64,000 nt of DNA. It comes from Cenococcum geophilum 1.58. Its lineage: Eukaryota; Ascomycota; Dothideomycetes; Gloniales; Gloniaceae. Position numbers and translations under genes: made by a program. The stretch spans positions 248,001 through 312,000 of the forward strand of contig KV748203.1 in NCBI GenBank assembly GCA_001692895.1, read 5' to 3'. Of the stretch, positions 1 to 12,091 are shown piece after piece (the stretch's first letter is position 1; each line of letters starts with the position of its first letter). Below the pieces are notes generated by a model. It was not told the DNA's origin, ran no database searches, and saw nothing but the letters and a program-made list of their open reading frames with translations.

Positions 1-1410
1 TTTGAGGGAATCAAGCAGACCTATATCTTCCTTCTTGGGCTTTTATTACTTCTTTGGATGGAAAGCTTTTGCCGCTTTTTAGCATCGATTGCTGTTTAGC
101 GAAGCGCTGGATTTTTGGTGTTGAGGTCGCAGTACTATGTTTGTGGATTATAGGGTGGGTGGCAGGGAATCGGAATGAAAAGGGATACGGTATTGATGGA
201 TAAGGCTAAAAAGAAAAACCGTGTGATTGTGACTGTGACCTGATACGAGGAGCATTCGCGTCGACTGCGGCAGTGCCATTTCCTGTGATAGTGACGTGAG
301 AATATTTGAAACCCGTCGTGATGGATTCCCACTCGACAAAAAGCCATTTGGGGGTTGTCCATCCCCCTCACCATGCCGACTTTTCTCCCTGCGCGGAATG
401 AATCGCTGTCGCTGCTAGCCGAGGTCTTCCCCAGTTTCCCCGGCGCCCAGACGCCGCTGCTCTCCGGATTCTCAAACCGCCAGACCGTCTGGCGGGCTGT
501 TCTCGAAAGCTCTTCGAGCTCCCCGAGCTAGGGTGGCCTTGAGAGAGGCTGGTGGCTGAAGCTGGAGCTGGGGACAAGCCGGGAAGCCGAAACACGGGCA
601 AAGCTTGCTTTTGGGGGCGCTGCTGTGCTGGTGAAAGTGGGGTGGAAGCTTCTTCGGGAAGGAGCGGAGGTTCTTTAGGGTTCCTGAAACTTGGGGGTGG
701 GGTTTGGTCGGGTGCGTGAAACTAGGAGGCGGGTGTTCCTTGCATCTGGACTTTTGGGCGTACAAGGGTTACTTGGTCTGTGGAACCTGATTAGATGGCT
801 TCCTGGAAGTGAGTTTACAGGTCATTTTGTACTCCCGTATTTCCAGTGATGACAGGGAATGGTTTGGAATTACGAGCATCACGTTCGGACACGGGTAAAA
901 ACTATTTCTACATTGTAATACAAGAGCCCTAAAGATAGCGTATCATCTGAAATTTATCGAGATACGTCATGTTTCAGCCAAATCTTCCCTACCGTACGGT
1001 ATTGATACAGTTATGAACTTGCCCATTTACTATTAATTTCGAGCAAGGTTAATATTTTATTCTGGTCTTGAAAGAGCTACCGGCATGATCAAAGTCCCGC
1101 ATCCCTATCCAGCGTATACCCTCTCCACTCAAATGAAGAGGATTTAGAGGCAGCGGGAGGAGCCTTCTATCGGGCTCGTATTTTGATTGCTTTTGACTCT
1201 ACTCTATCGACATTCGACTTCCGCGGGGTTCACTGGCTGGATAACAGCTCGATTCTGCTTTGCATGGAAATTAGTCGAGGGTTAAACCAGGCGTTGGCCA
1301 GAGCATAGTAAAAGTCTCTTCGATGTTGGCGATTATAGGTCTGGGGATAGAGAGACTCGCTATTCGAACTTTGCCAGAGTGCTGCGTTTGAAAATTTCTT
1401 AATGGTCGGC
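1..1410. other. Intergenic, no gene recognised
   Basis: Several open frames of 60-100 codons occur on both strands, but none shows a recognisable domain, consistent splice sites or codon pattern. The part around 370-780 is G/C-richer than what follows and may be the leader or tail of a gene beyond the left edge. I see no RNA gene or repeat here. Confidence 0.4.
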
Positions 1411-2505
1411 CTAACCATCTTTCGGAGTCTGATTTCGTTGTTGTTTTAGCTTCTCAATGTTTTCGTCGATGAGAGCTATGTCGGCTTCAATGCGAAGAAG
1501 TTTCTCTTGGAGCATGTTTTCATACTCTTCATCCGATAGGACCTTCATCGGACTCCAACGGGACTTCGCAATTCGATGCAAGAGATTTTCCTTTTCATCT
1601 TTATTCAGATTCTGCAGCTTTTCTTTCTGTTCTTGGGTATTTCTAGCGTCGAGGGCGTTGTAGATGCTTTGACCAGCATATCCGAATACCGAAAACATAA
1701 TAACCGCAGGGATCATGTTTCGTCGCCCGCCTTTAAGAGTGTATTAGAGCGCGACCTCTCGATAGACTAGTTAAATAAATGCACGTACGGATTAGTGGTG
1801 CAAGCACGCCTCCCGTGATGCTACCAGCAATGGCGCTTGCATTGACCTTTTCCTGAGGAGTTGGAGGAAAGACATCCCGAGGCTGAAGTCGTGCACCTCT
1901 GTTATATTCGAACCAATCGTAGATACCTTGGCGCTGAAGGATGATGCCCCTGGTAGCTTGAGTAGGAGTCAGTGGAAGTATACGAATATACAGAGTTTAA
2001 ATTACCCCAGAAAGTGCTCCCAAGAGCAAACCACTGAATACCGGAAGCTGCAGCAAAAAGCACAGGCGTTGTTGAGCGCACAACACCCGAAACGCCTCCA
2101 ACTACTAAACCGGCACCACCTGCAGCGCTATCAGCACACCTCTTTTCTCAAATGCGTTACTCAGTCAATCAGATTCCGCCAGTGGCAATGGCATGAAAGA
2201 AAGACATTTCCAATAATTAGTCTCGGCAGCAGTGTGACATGGCATCGCAAATTATAAAATCACATTGAATATGCGTGACAAGTTCGGCGCTTAGAAGCTC
2301 AGAGACTATTGGGCTGAAAAGGGGATATACTTTGTTATGCACACAATAGCTCTCGTATTAAGCAACGCATAAGACTCGCCTCAAACCGGATTAGATGGTA
2401 GAAAAAGGAGAGATGGAACACACCGGTAAATGCTCCAACTTGCAGAGCAGCACTCAGAATATCAATTGGCCTAGTAATTCGAGACTCGGTCGCCCGGCCC
2501 CCCAT
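1411..2505 (-). CDS. Tim17/Tim22/Tim23-type mitochondrial membrane protein
   Basis: Four exons on the minus strand join in frame: 2505-2424, 2119-2006, 1956-1799 and 1730-1411, giving about 225 residues. The start MGGRATESRITRPIDIL is the ATG that leads into glycine-rich membrane segments (GGAGLVVGGVSGVVRSTTP; later AIAGSITGGVLAPL), which look like the GxxxG-rich helices of the Tim17/Tim22/Tim23 superfamily. The last 70 residues are charged and probably coiled coil (EEYENMLQEKLLRIEADIALI). Role by family is in or at the mitochondrial inner membrane, in import or as an accessory membrane protein; the exact member is not identified. Intron ends are all GT...AG. Divergent to eIF4B with a gap of about 360 bp. 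Confidence 0.6.
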
Positions 2506-2867
2506 GATCGGTCTGATAATCGAAAACTGTATTAATATTTTTCTAAAAAAATAAGTCGTGTTGTGATGCAAAGGAGAGTTGGGTTGTGTGCAACGGGTGA
2601 GGGTTGCCGGAGATAGGTCCTTTAGTGTCGGCCGGTAAAATTGGCGAGCTAGCATCAAAGCGCAGCTGACTACACAAAACTACAAACACTTTTTCCTCAC
2701 GACTTCAACCAAAGCCAAGACACGGCCCGGTCAAGTATCGGCCACTCCACACACACAACCCACCCGGCAAAACTTCATTCAACAACCTCACTGAGAGCCT
2801 ATTAGTCTCTCAGTACTTTCTCAGCCAGCGCGCTTCTCGATCAGCGCGTTGACTGCACCTCGCAATC
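2506..2867. promoter_or_regulatory. Shared divergent promoter region
   Basis: This gap separates the starts of the Tim17-type gene (minus) and eIF4B (plus), so it must hold both promoters and leaders. The part before the eIF4B ATG is rich in C/A and C/T, as in many fungal translation-factor leaders. No specific factor site is claimed. Confidence 0.45.
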
Positions 2868-4940
2868 ATGGGTACGAACTCCCTCCATGCGAAGTTCGCC
2901 AGGCGGACGTCAGCCGCATAGAAATGCCTCGCACCGTGCCTGACGGCACATATGGCCTGAGAGTTATAACTGACCTCTTCTTATATAGCTCCTGCAAAGT
3001 CAAAGACCCAGAAGATGTCCCTGGGGGACTTCCTGGGCGATCAATGTATGCGCCACCCTTCGCGCTCGTAGACGTTCTCAACTGACAATTTTCAGCTCTA
3101 GGCTCTTGGGCTGATGAAATGGAGGATATGCCCGTTGCTTGTGAGTTATCCTCTATGTGACTATCTGGCCTACCCCAAACTAACATTTTCGCAGCCGGAG
3201 GTATTTCAATTCGAACCCTACCTTACCCTCCAATGGTGGGAGTATCGCTGCCAGTAAAATGCTGACCTTACGATATTAGATTCCCGTACCGGTTATGGAG
3301 GTGACAGACGCGCATTCAGCTCCGCTGGCGGATTTGGTTCTGATCGTGGATTTGGTGGTTAGTAGTGGCTGATTTTCTTCAACACATGGGCCACCACCCT
3401 GACTTTTGTCTAATAAGCTAACCTTATGTCAAGATCGCGGTGGTGACCGCCTCGGTGGATATGCCGTGCGAGAGCAGCTCCCTCTTCCGTCAAAACCCCC
3501 TTACACCGCCCATCTTGGCAATCTGTCCTTTGACGCGACGGAAGGCGATATCAATGACTTCTTCAGTGGCTGTGAGGTTACCAACGTTCGCATAGTTGAG
3601 GACAAATTGGAGCGTAAGCCTAAAGGATTTGGCTATGTCGAATTTGCAACTCTAGACGGCTTGAAGAAAGCATTAGACTTAGGAGGTACTCAGTTTCAAG
3701 GCAGGAACATTCGTGTCAGCGTCGCTGAGCCACGTAAGTCAGATGGGCTTATATTTATGAAGGCTCTGACTAAACTCTTGTAGCCAAGGACCGTCCTGAA
3801 GCCCGTGAGCTTAACGACTGGACTAGGAAAGGGCCTTTACCCGACCTTCCAAACACTGGACGTCGAGCTTCTGACCGAGGAGGCTACCGGAATTTTGATA
3901 CCGGATCTGACGGCGGAAGCGAACGTGGTGAACGTGGTGAACGCAGGCGGCCTCCTTTCGAAGGTGACGGCAAAGTCCGAGACTTCGGCAACTGGGAAAG
4001 AAAGGGTCCATTATCACCAGTCCCGCCAAGCGGACCACTGCGAGATGGTGGTAGGGTCCGAGGGCGTGAAGCTCCTCGGGGTGAGCGGAAGCAATCTCCA
4101 GCATGGGGTGAAGGTCGATCTCAAGATGGATCACGCCCACCACGCCGCGAATTCCAAGAGAAGTCACATTACGAGCGGCAACCTACGGCACCAGAGCTTG
4201 ACAATCAGTGGCGGTCGAAGATGAGACCGGATGCTTCAGCTAAATCTCCTGTTGCTACTCCAGATACCAGTGTGCCGTCGTCTCCTGCACCAACCCCGGC
4301 GGCCCCGGCTGTCCGACCAAGGCTTAACCTCGCGAAGCGTACTGTCTCTGAGGCAGAGCCCGCTCTTGCGTCCACGTCATCTGACTCGAAGTCTAACCCA
4401 TTCGGTGCTGCCCGCCCTATCGACACGGCTGCGAGAGAAAAAGAGGTTGAGGAGAAGCGGCAACTTGCCCTGCGACAGAAGAAAGAGCAAGAGGATAAGG
4501 CACGCGAAGAAAAGAAGGCAAGGGATGCTGCTACCAAATCTGAAAAAGAAAAAGCAGCCCCAGCCACACCCACGAGTCCCAAAGAGCCCTCCAAAGCATC
4601 TAAAGAGAACGGCACAGAGGAGAAATCAGCAAGCCTGAATTACGAAATTTTACGAAATGTTGATAACGAAAGTGCTGACGCTGAAGCTGAAGATGATGCT
4701 GTCGACCCCCCAGCTAACGGAAATATTGTTGAGGGCAAAGCAGTCAAACCGAAGGAGGTGATTCGCAACCCCCCACAAAATAAATCTGAGGGCGCCTGGA
4801 GACGTAAATCCGGCACTCCTGCCGCACCGGCTGGTTCCACCACTGGAGGTCCTGAGGAAGATGGCTGGAGCACCGTTCCTCAAAAGTCAAAAAACAACCG
4901 AAGAGGCGGCAATCAGGGTGCCCGCACGATAGCCTCTTAG
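2868..4940 (+). CDS. TIF3: Translation initiation factor eIF4B
   Basis: Spliced from exons 2868-2871, 2989-3045, 3096-3140, 3195-3200, 3280-3357, 3434-3733 and 3784-4940. The protein begins MAPAKSKTQKMSLGDFLGDQ, a motif conserved at the start of fungal eIF4B. One RRM follows (AHLGNLSFDATEGDI as RNP2, KGFGYVEF as RNP1), then an arginine/glycine/aspartate-rich region (repeated RG and DRGG), a charged lysine/glutamate helix (EKEVEEKRQLALRQKKEQE) and a C-terminus with GAWRRKSG and EEDGWSTVP. By family it binds RNA and the ribosome and stimulates eIF4A during scanning in the cytosol. The first exon codes for ATG plus one base only. A six-base exon at 3195-3200 is optional: skipping it also keeps the frame. 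Confidence 0.93.
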
Positions 4941-6025
4941 GTGTCTGCTTTTACTTGAATATGCGTGATGGACTTACTATCACCTCTTTTCATGGTCATG
5001 GCCACTTTGCATGAGATGGTTGTGCCGTCTTTGCGTATTTATAGGCGGCGCGTGGTTTGCGTCCAGGATTTGTATGCTTGTCAATCCGATTCAACACTAT
5101 TATCATTTATTCTCGGCGGGTTCCACGGTTGCATGATATCTAGTCCTTTCCAGTTTTCGTCATGCTGGACTAATAGGCCGGGCTTGCATGCAGCGCACGT
5201 CCGAGGACTAGACCATATATCGACAGAACACTCAAAATCATCATTCCACTTGGTTATCACGGAGTACGAATACGGAGACCAAGACAGATTTGCACATTGG
5301 AGTCTGTTTTCTGCCCCTGTGTAATCGGTACCTTCTCTTCCCCCTTCTCTTCCTTGAGGTATTCTAGGTTTCCTGTCTCGATCTCCTCTATTTCACACAT
5401 GTTTGGTCTTTATTCTGCGTTTATCAAATTTAGTCTTGTCTCTCGAAAAGTTCCTCGGGTTCCGAATCTCGTCTCTTTTCCTGGCCAACAAATTGGACCT
5501 GTTTGTCTCCCTGTTGCGGCGATAGGAGGTCGTGTTTTTGTATCGGCGCAAACTCGGGAGGGGGCAGGTTGAAATCTTCCTATAGAATCCTAGTTGCTCA
5601 GGCGCGTAAGTAGTTTAGAATCCAATCCAGTATCCTGACAAACTCCAATAGTATATTTAATATGGAATGCCATTGCTCTGCCTGCGGAAGGAATAGCCTG
5701 CCTAGCCTGCCTAGCCTGCCTAGCCTGCCTAGCCTGCCTTGTCTGCCTAGCATATTTCTCTAACAGTCATCACGTGCAAACAAGTGGTATGGGCTTACAG
5801 ACATTCTACAATAACATTCGAAATGTCATAAATGAAAGGCATTTCGCATCCGAGGCCCTTTATTGGGATTCCAAACAAGGGATGACCTTTCTAAAGTTGA
5901 CCACATGTTAGCATGCCTTTCTCCCCACAGATTTTAAACCATACTAAGATGTATTAACTATATATTAACTAGCTGAGCATTACCTGATTTGTAGACCCTG
6001 CCATTTCGCCCCTCCTATATGTGTG
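4941..6025. other. Intergenic, 3' side of eIF4B
   Basis: No gene is recognised. It contains the eIF4B 3' region, pyrimidine-rich stretches around 5330-5550 and the 9-bp tandem repeat listed separately. From about 5900 it becomes AT-rich up to the first MITE. Confidence 0.5.
5695..5748. repeat. 9-bp tandem repeat, AGCCTGCCT x5-6
   Basis: Five perfect copies of AGCCTGCCT are followed by one altered copy (TGTCTGCCT). A simple minisatellite in non-coding DNA. Confidence 0.9.
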
Positions 6026-6213
6026 TACACCACCCTGGCGCATCCGGTTGAAAGCGCGTGTTGATTACGCTAATCAAAATGCGTATATTTATACCTAAAA
6101 AAGGTAAAAAATACGTTAAAATGGTCGTGCGTATTACTTCAAAAGGTATAAACTCTACCGTTTGATCGCTAAGATCAACACGTGTTTTCAACCGGATGCG
6201 CCAGGGCGGTGTA
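6026..6213. mobile_element. Mariner-like MITE, copy 1 (188 bp)
   Basis: The terminal inverted repeats begin TACACCACCCTGGCGCATCC and end with its near-complement, flanked by TA, as expected of Tc1/mariner elements. The inverted repeats extend for about 40 bp (GGTTGAAAGCGCGTG inward). There is no coding capacity. A second copy lies at 45520-45708. Confidence 0.8.
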
Positions 6214-6722
6214 TATTCTATTATAGTCGGAGCGGGTCGGCCACACTCCCTACTAGCGCCGGCAAGGTATACGTACCTTAATAAAGGACTCGACATCAAT
6301 ATTATTACGTAACATGGTTTATTTCTGGTGCTGTTGCTTATATTAGTATAGTACTGAATTTAATTCCTATTCTCTAAGGCCTGTTAATGCGCTTTTTGTT
6401 AATATAGACTGCAGCTTCATTTTGACCTCTAGATTCCTCATGATGGAAGGCCTTAAATATAAAACCTGTGTTAACATGCTGGGAGTATACTATATATAGC
6501 GATAGCTGGCAACGATCTCACTACAGCGAGACAGCTCAATAGATACGGCTTCTAAAATATTATACAAATGCCAGGGAATGCTAACTACTGGAAGCGCAGG
6601 CTCCTCCTATTAACTTTAGTGGTTATATCGACGTGAACTGGCTAGCATAGAAGGCTGCTTCTCCGCAGACTCCATCTTCCTAGTCTTTGGCCATTTGGTG
6701 TCCCATATACATTAATATGCTC
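6214..6722. other. AT-rich intergenic with a dispersed-repeat fragment
   Basis: Positions 6227-6271 match, in reverse, the dispersed repeat at 11862-11900 (core GTGGCCGACCCGCTCCG). The rest is AT-rich with no gene seen, and lies just downstream of the NLR-like gene. Confidence 0.5.
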
Positions 6723-9700
6723 CTATGTAGAAGACTCCTCAGAAGACTCGATATATTCCCACGAGTGGTTCTCATGTAAGTGGTCGAGAAAAGGCTTACA
6801 CATGAAACAATAATCCCAGTCGCGACAGTCGCGACAGTGGAAGCGTGGCCCGTAGATGTCCTATTCGATATGAGAATTTTTCGACCGCTTCCAGCTACCT
6901 ACTTACATAAAGGCATCCATCGCACCAATAACCACTATAACGTCTGCCGTTAAGTTGCACGGCATCTGCAGCGCTTGAATCAGCCCCTGCACCTAGCAGA
7001 GATCTGCAGGATGCAGGCAATTCTCCTAGCATCTTCCCATTTCCATGGAAGATAGCAATAGAAATAGGGCTCCATTGCCCTTCTGGTTGAGGGAGAGTGA
7101 CACATTCACTGCGTAAACCTTCTTTAATTAGTCGCTTAATAATATTAGGGTTTCCTGTCCTACAAGCCCAGTGAAGGGGAGTCCAGTGTCCACTCTGCGG
7201 CGAGGACGTAAGACCCTTACCGAGCACTACGTTTAGAACCTGTAATGAGCTTCCCGAAGAAGCATAATGGAGCAGACTATCTCCCTTCGCGTCCTTAGTT
7301 TTAGGATTAAGGCCTAAGCTGAGGAGATATTCGAAGGTGTTAATGTGTCCACTTCTTGCAGCAAGCTGAAGAGCAGTTCTGCCATGGGAATCCGCAAGGT
7401 TTTGGATCGCATGGTATTGCTCATAGACCAAACGCAGTAGATGTGTATACCCCTTGAAGGCAAGGAGGTTCAAAAAGGACCCGTACGAACCACCAAGGCA
7501 GTTAACGTTGGCGCCCTTGTCAAGCAGCAGCTTTACGACCTGCACGTGGCCTTCATCTAAAGCCGCCTGGAGTGCGTTGCCGTACTCTCCACCTTGCGCG
7601 TTAACATCGGCGCCCTTGTCGAGCAGCAGCTTTATAACCTGCTCGTGGCCTCTGTATAAAGCCGCCTGGAGTGCGTTACCGTACTCTCTACCTTGCGCGT
7701 TGACATCGGCGCCCTTGTTAAGCAGCAGCTTTATGACCTGCTCGTCGCCTCTAGCCGAACCCGCCTGGAGTGCGTTGCCGTGGTATCCACCTTGCGCGTT
7801 AACATCGGCCCCCTTGTCGAGCAGCAGCTTTACGACCTGCTCGTGGCCTCCGCCTGAAGCCGCCTGGAGTGCGTTGCCGTGGTATCCACCTTGCGCGTTA
7901 ACATCGGCGTCCTTATCGAGCAGCAGCTTTACGACCTGCTCGTGGCTCCGCCTGAAGCCGCCTGGAGTGCGTTGCCGTGGTATCCACCTTCCGCGTTAAC
8001 ATCGGCCCCCTTATTAAGCAGCAGCTTTACGACTGCTCGTGGCCTCCACCTGAAGCCGCCTGGAGTGCGTTGCCCGTACTCTCCACCTTGCGCGTTGACA
8101 TTGGTGCCCTTGTCGAGCAGCAGCTTTATGACCTGCTCGTTGCCTCCAGCTGCAGCTGCCTGGAGTGTGTTACCGTGGTATCCACCCTGCGCGTTAATAT
8201 CGGACTCTTTATTAAGCAGCAGCTTTACGACCCTGCTCGTGGCCTCTAGCTAAAGCCGCCTGGAGAGCGTTGCCGTGGTATCCACCTTGCGTGTTAACAT
8301 CGCCCCCTTGTCGAGCAGCAGCTTTACGACCTGCTCGTGGCCCTCCGCTTGAAGCCGCCTGGAGTGCGTTGCCGTGGTATCCACCTTCCGCGTTAACATC
8401 GCCCCCTTATCGAGCAGCAGCTTTACACCTGCCTCCGTGGCCTCCGCCTGAAGCCGCCTGGAGTGCGTTGCCGTGGTATCCACCTTCCGCGTTAACATCG
8501 GCCCCCCTTGTCGAGCAGCAGCCTTTACGACTGGCTCGTGGCCTCCGCCTGAAGCCGCCTGGAGTGCGTTGCCGTAACTTTCCACCTTGCGCGTTAACAT
8601 CGGCGCCCTCGTCAAGCCAGCAGCTTTACGACCTGCCACGTGGCTTCCATATGAAGCCGCCTGGAGTGCGTTGCCGTAGTATCCAACTTGCGCGTTAATT
8701 ATCAGTGCCCTTGTCGAGCAACAGCTTTACGACCTGCTCGTGGCCTCCATCTGAAGCCGCCTGGAGTGCGTTGCCGTACTCTCCACCTTGCGCGTTAACA
8801 TCGGCGCCCTTGTCAAGCAGCAGCTTTACGACCTGCTCATGGCCTCTGTATGAAGCCGCCTGGAGTGCGTTGTCATATTCTCTACCTTGCGCGTTAACAT
8901 CGGCGCCCTTGTCGACGAAGCAGCTTTACGACCTGCTCATGGCCTCTAGCTGAAGCCGCCTGGAGTGCGTTGCCGTAATCTCCACCTTGCGCGTTAACAT
9001 CGGCCCCCTCGTCAAGCAGCAGCTTTACGACCTGCTCATGGCCTCTAGCTGAAGCCGCCTGGAGTGCGTTGCCGTACTCTCCACCTTGCGCGTTAACATC
9101 GGCGCCCTCGTCAAGCAGCAGCTTTACGACCTGCACGTGGCCTCTGTATGAAGCCGCCTGGAGTGCGTTGCTGTACTCTCCATCTTGCGCGTTAACATCG
9201 GCGCCCTCGTCAAGCAGCAGCTTTACGACCTGCACGTGGCCTCCGTATGAAGCCGCCTGGAGTGCGTTGCCGTGGTATCCACCTTGCGCGTTAACATCGG
9301 CGCCCTTGTCGAGAAGTAGCTTCACTACCGCACCGTATCCAAACTCTGCCGCGAGCAACAGCGGCGTCCGTCCGTAGCTGTCTCTCGGGTCTGCTGAGAT
9401 AATGATATTTCTCCCCGGCTTAGATAGCAGCTTCTCTGATAGAGAAAGCAATCCAAATTGCGCCGTTAAGTGCAATCCTGTTGTTTCTCTGGGATAATTT
9501 TGAGAATACATGCCGTATTTGTAAGTTGAAATCGACATAACCTGTACAGCACAGCAAATCGAGCTGCTGCGCCGAAGAAAAGAACAAGCTAGTTCAAACA
9601 CCTGATCTTGAACCGCTAGTGTATGCTGTCCCCAATGCCGAGCAGCATAGTCTAAGAATACATTTTGCTCTAGCCTGCCCTCGAAGTCTTGATTAGTAGG

Positions 9701-11571
9701 ACAGCTGCCACGTCTAAAGGTACTGAAGGAGAGATAAGTAAGACACGTTGAGGCTATATCTAGCTGTGCGCGAGGATTCCACTCTTCTATAATCCGCTCG
9801 AAATACTCCTGGGTAGTGTAGTGTACCAGACGGATAATATCGCTCTCCTCGTCCACGGTAACAAGGCCGGCACACACGGAGACTATATCTTCGACATTGG
9901 GAATGTTGTCCGGATCCAGCTCTTCTTCGCCTAGCTCTACCGCCAAAGCATGGCATAGCTCTGCAGTAGTGGGTTGTCTCTGTGCGTATGTAATCCAGGA
10001 CAAGACATTCCTTGCTCGTTCCCGCTTTCCAGGAAGTTGGCTTTCTATTCTCTTAATCGCTTCGTCGTACGCTTCGTCATAGACTTGCTCGAGTGCTTTA
10101 GAATCTTTAGAGCTTCTAGAAAATCGCCTCAAAGTCAACTTCACTGCCTTAACAGTATCCTTGTCCAGTAATGAGTCGGTGTAGAGGCGAGCGAGAAGGA
10201 ACCTAGCAGCATTGTGAGCCATAAGTGCTTCCACGAGCCGCGCGACATACTCACATGCCATCTACTGCTTCAACAATCTTATCTTGCACTAAGCCCTTCA
10301 GCTTAACGTCCCGTTGAATACATTTCGGAAGTTGGTAAGTCTGGCCTGCCACGAATCGTTTTACGTCCTCATGATTTGCGCGTACTTCTAATGTTGGCAT
10401 CCCCTTAAACTCAGTTTCAACCCCTAGAATAAATCTCGAAGTGGCCATTAGACGTAGGTCTGTCCTGCCTTGTAGATCTCGGAGCTTGGCAAGAAACTGG
10501 TGACGGCTGCCGTCTTTGTCCAGACACTCGTCTAGAGCATCGACCACGAGATACACACTTGAATAAGTAGCAAGAACAGATTGAAGAGCCCTGAAGATCT
10601 CTTCAAGTGATGGCTTAGTCCCCCGGTCGGCATGCTGCTTATGCAAAAGTTCCACAGGCTCCGCGATGGACGGTCGGACCTGCACTAGCTGCTTAAGGAT
10701 GGCCGCTAGTAGACTAGCGGCATTCTGATCCACCTGTGCCTTGTAGTTACAATACACATAAGCAACTCCAACGGCACCGGTCGGTATTACTTTTAAAAGG
10801 TGATCGATTGCGATTGCTGCTATCATCGTCTTACCGGCTCCGGGGATCCCGGGACAGAACAGCGTCTCATTTGGTCCATGAAGCCACCTCGCAAACTCGG
10901 GGGCGTCGAGAAACCACTGACCTGTCCCTTCTTGTCTGCGGCCTACAAAATCAGATTGCAGAGCCGGAAAATCCGTTGGTGATATCCATCCCATGAGCTT
11001 GTTGTGCCGTACACGGTCTTGGTCTTGCCGTATCGTATCAAGTCTAGATTCTATTGTGGGAACGCGGTTCCGAATGAAGGCCGTGTCGTCTTTGATTGCT
11101 TGAGATAGTTTGCTTAGACACATGAGCAATGTTGTCTTGCAACGCTATTACGGAGACTTACAAGTGGTCCATCTGTAACGCTATCTCCACCAGCGTCTTT
11201 AGGCGTTCCATCCTGGCCAATATGCTAGTAACTTCCTCTTTGCTAAACTTCCACACAAGCGCGTCGCCTGCCTTTTTTAGTCTGCCTCCGCCAGTCATCT
11301 TAGCCTGCAGCTGCTCAAGCGCTTGCTTGAACTGATCGAGCGGCCCATTCTCGACTCCGAGAGCTCGAACCGCGGTATACCACGATTCATTGGAGCTTCC
11401 CTCCTCAAGTCGGAACCTTAAACTGACAAGAAGACTGTTGAGGCTCGAAGCCTCGACGGCGCATTTTGCCCGGTCTTTCGAGGCATCCTTTATGTCGTTA
11501 AGGTATCCGAGAACCTTGTTGGAGAGCTGGAGAATAGCAACAATGCTAGCTATAACACCAAGCGGGTCCAT
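6723..11571 (-). CDS. NLR-like NACHT-ankyrin protein with C-terminal ZZ finger
   Basis: Exons: 11571-11162, 11112-10255, 10202-6907 and 6860-6723. Exon 1 encodes a fungal STAND N-terminal domain (MDPLGVIASIVAILQLSNKV). Next comes a NACHT NTPase with Walker A GIPGAGKT and Walker B VYLVVDALDE, then a winged-helix-like region (RNVLSWITYAQRQPTTAELC) and WNPRAQLD/CLTYLSF as in fungal NACHT-ANK proteins. About 18 ankyrin units of 33 residues and more divergent ankyrins follow. A 46-nt intron (6906-6861) joins CDGCLY to DIYGPRFHCRDCRDWDYC and a HENHSW tail, making a ZZ-type zinc finger. By family this is a signal-transducing NTPase of the type used in heterokaryon incompatibility. The ankyrin array between about 7930 and 8930 holds ten or more single-base insertions/deletions, many in C runs, that break the frame, so the allele is either mis-assembled there or a recent pseudogene. 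Confidence 0.85.
7495..9315 (-). repeat. Array of about 18 near-identical 99-bp ankyrin-coding units
   Basis: Each unit encodes the pattern VVKLLLDKGADVNAQGG..GNALQAAS. Units differ mainly at a few codons (for example the GHEQ / GHVQ and YHGN / EYGN positions) while the rest is nearly invariant at DNA level, including synonymous sites. This indicates recent amplification or concerted evolution. Confidence 0.9.
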
Positions 11572-12091
11572 GTGGAAGAAAGGCGCGGAGATACGGTGGG
11601 GAGGTACGGAGGCGCGGCGGCGATAAATAAAGGCACGATAGAAGACTCGGTTGACAAGCCGCTCTGCTGAAAGAAGAGGGCGACATCGCGCAGATTTTCA
11701 TTGAGCAAAGCAAGGCTGAATAGCGTGTCGCTGCGTTCGCTTCGCCTCATTGCTTGCGCCACGGATTAACGCTAAGCATCCGCGTACCAGGTATTGTGTC
11801 ACGTGCTTATACAAAACTAACACAAAGAATGATATAAGTTCAGTCATTAAGGCGCTTATACCTTGCCGGCGCTAGCAGGGAGGGTGGCCGACCCGCTCCG
11901 GCCATACCCCAAGGGTGTGTCTCGGAAACACCTTGCGTTCATTAATACACCGATGAGCACGCGCCACATACTCCCATCTACCATGGATGTGCGGCGCTGT
12001 CCTGGCGCAGGTCTTGGCGCGTGGACAGCGCGTCCATCTATTGCCTCCAGCCCTCCCCACAAAAATAAACTTCGCCGCCGCTCACAATGCT
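11572..12091. other. Promoter side of the NLR-like gene and dispersed repeat
   Basis: Positions 11572-11760 probably hold the promoter and leader of the NLR-like gene. No gene is seen. The segment includes the 116-bp dispersed repeat at 11871-11986 listed separately, followed by a short stretch that leads into the STAND relic. Confidence 0.4.
11871..11986. repeat. 116-bp dispersed repeat, copy A
   Basis: From GCTAGCAGGGAGGGTGGCCG to CATCTACCATGG this is identical, base for base, to 15560-15675. Shorter related pieces lie at 6227-6271 (inverted) and 19651-19738. No coding frame is conserved. Identity implies a recent duplication or an active repeat family. Confidence 0.85.

Noticed and set aside
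7454-8953. Several plus-strand open frames opposite the ankyrin array
   Set aside because: They are shadows of the 99-bp repeat: the unit lacks stops in the opposite frame, so long frames arise by chance.
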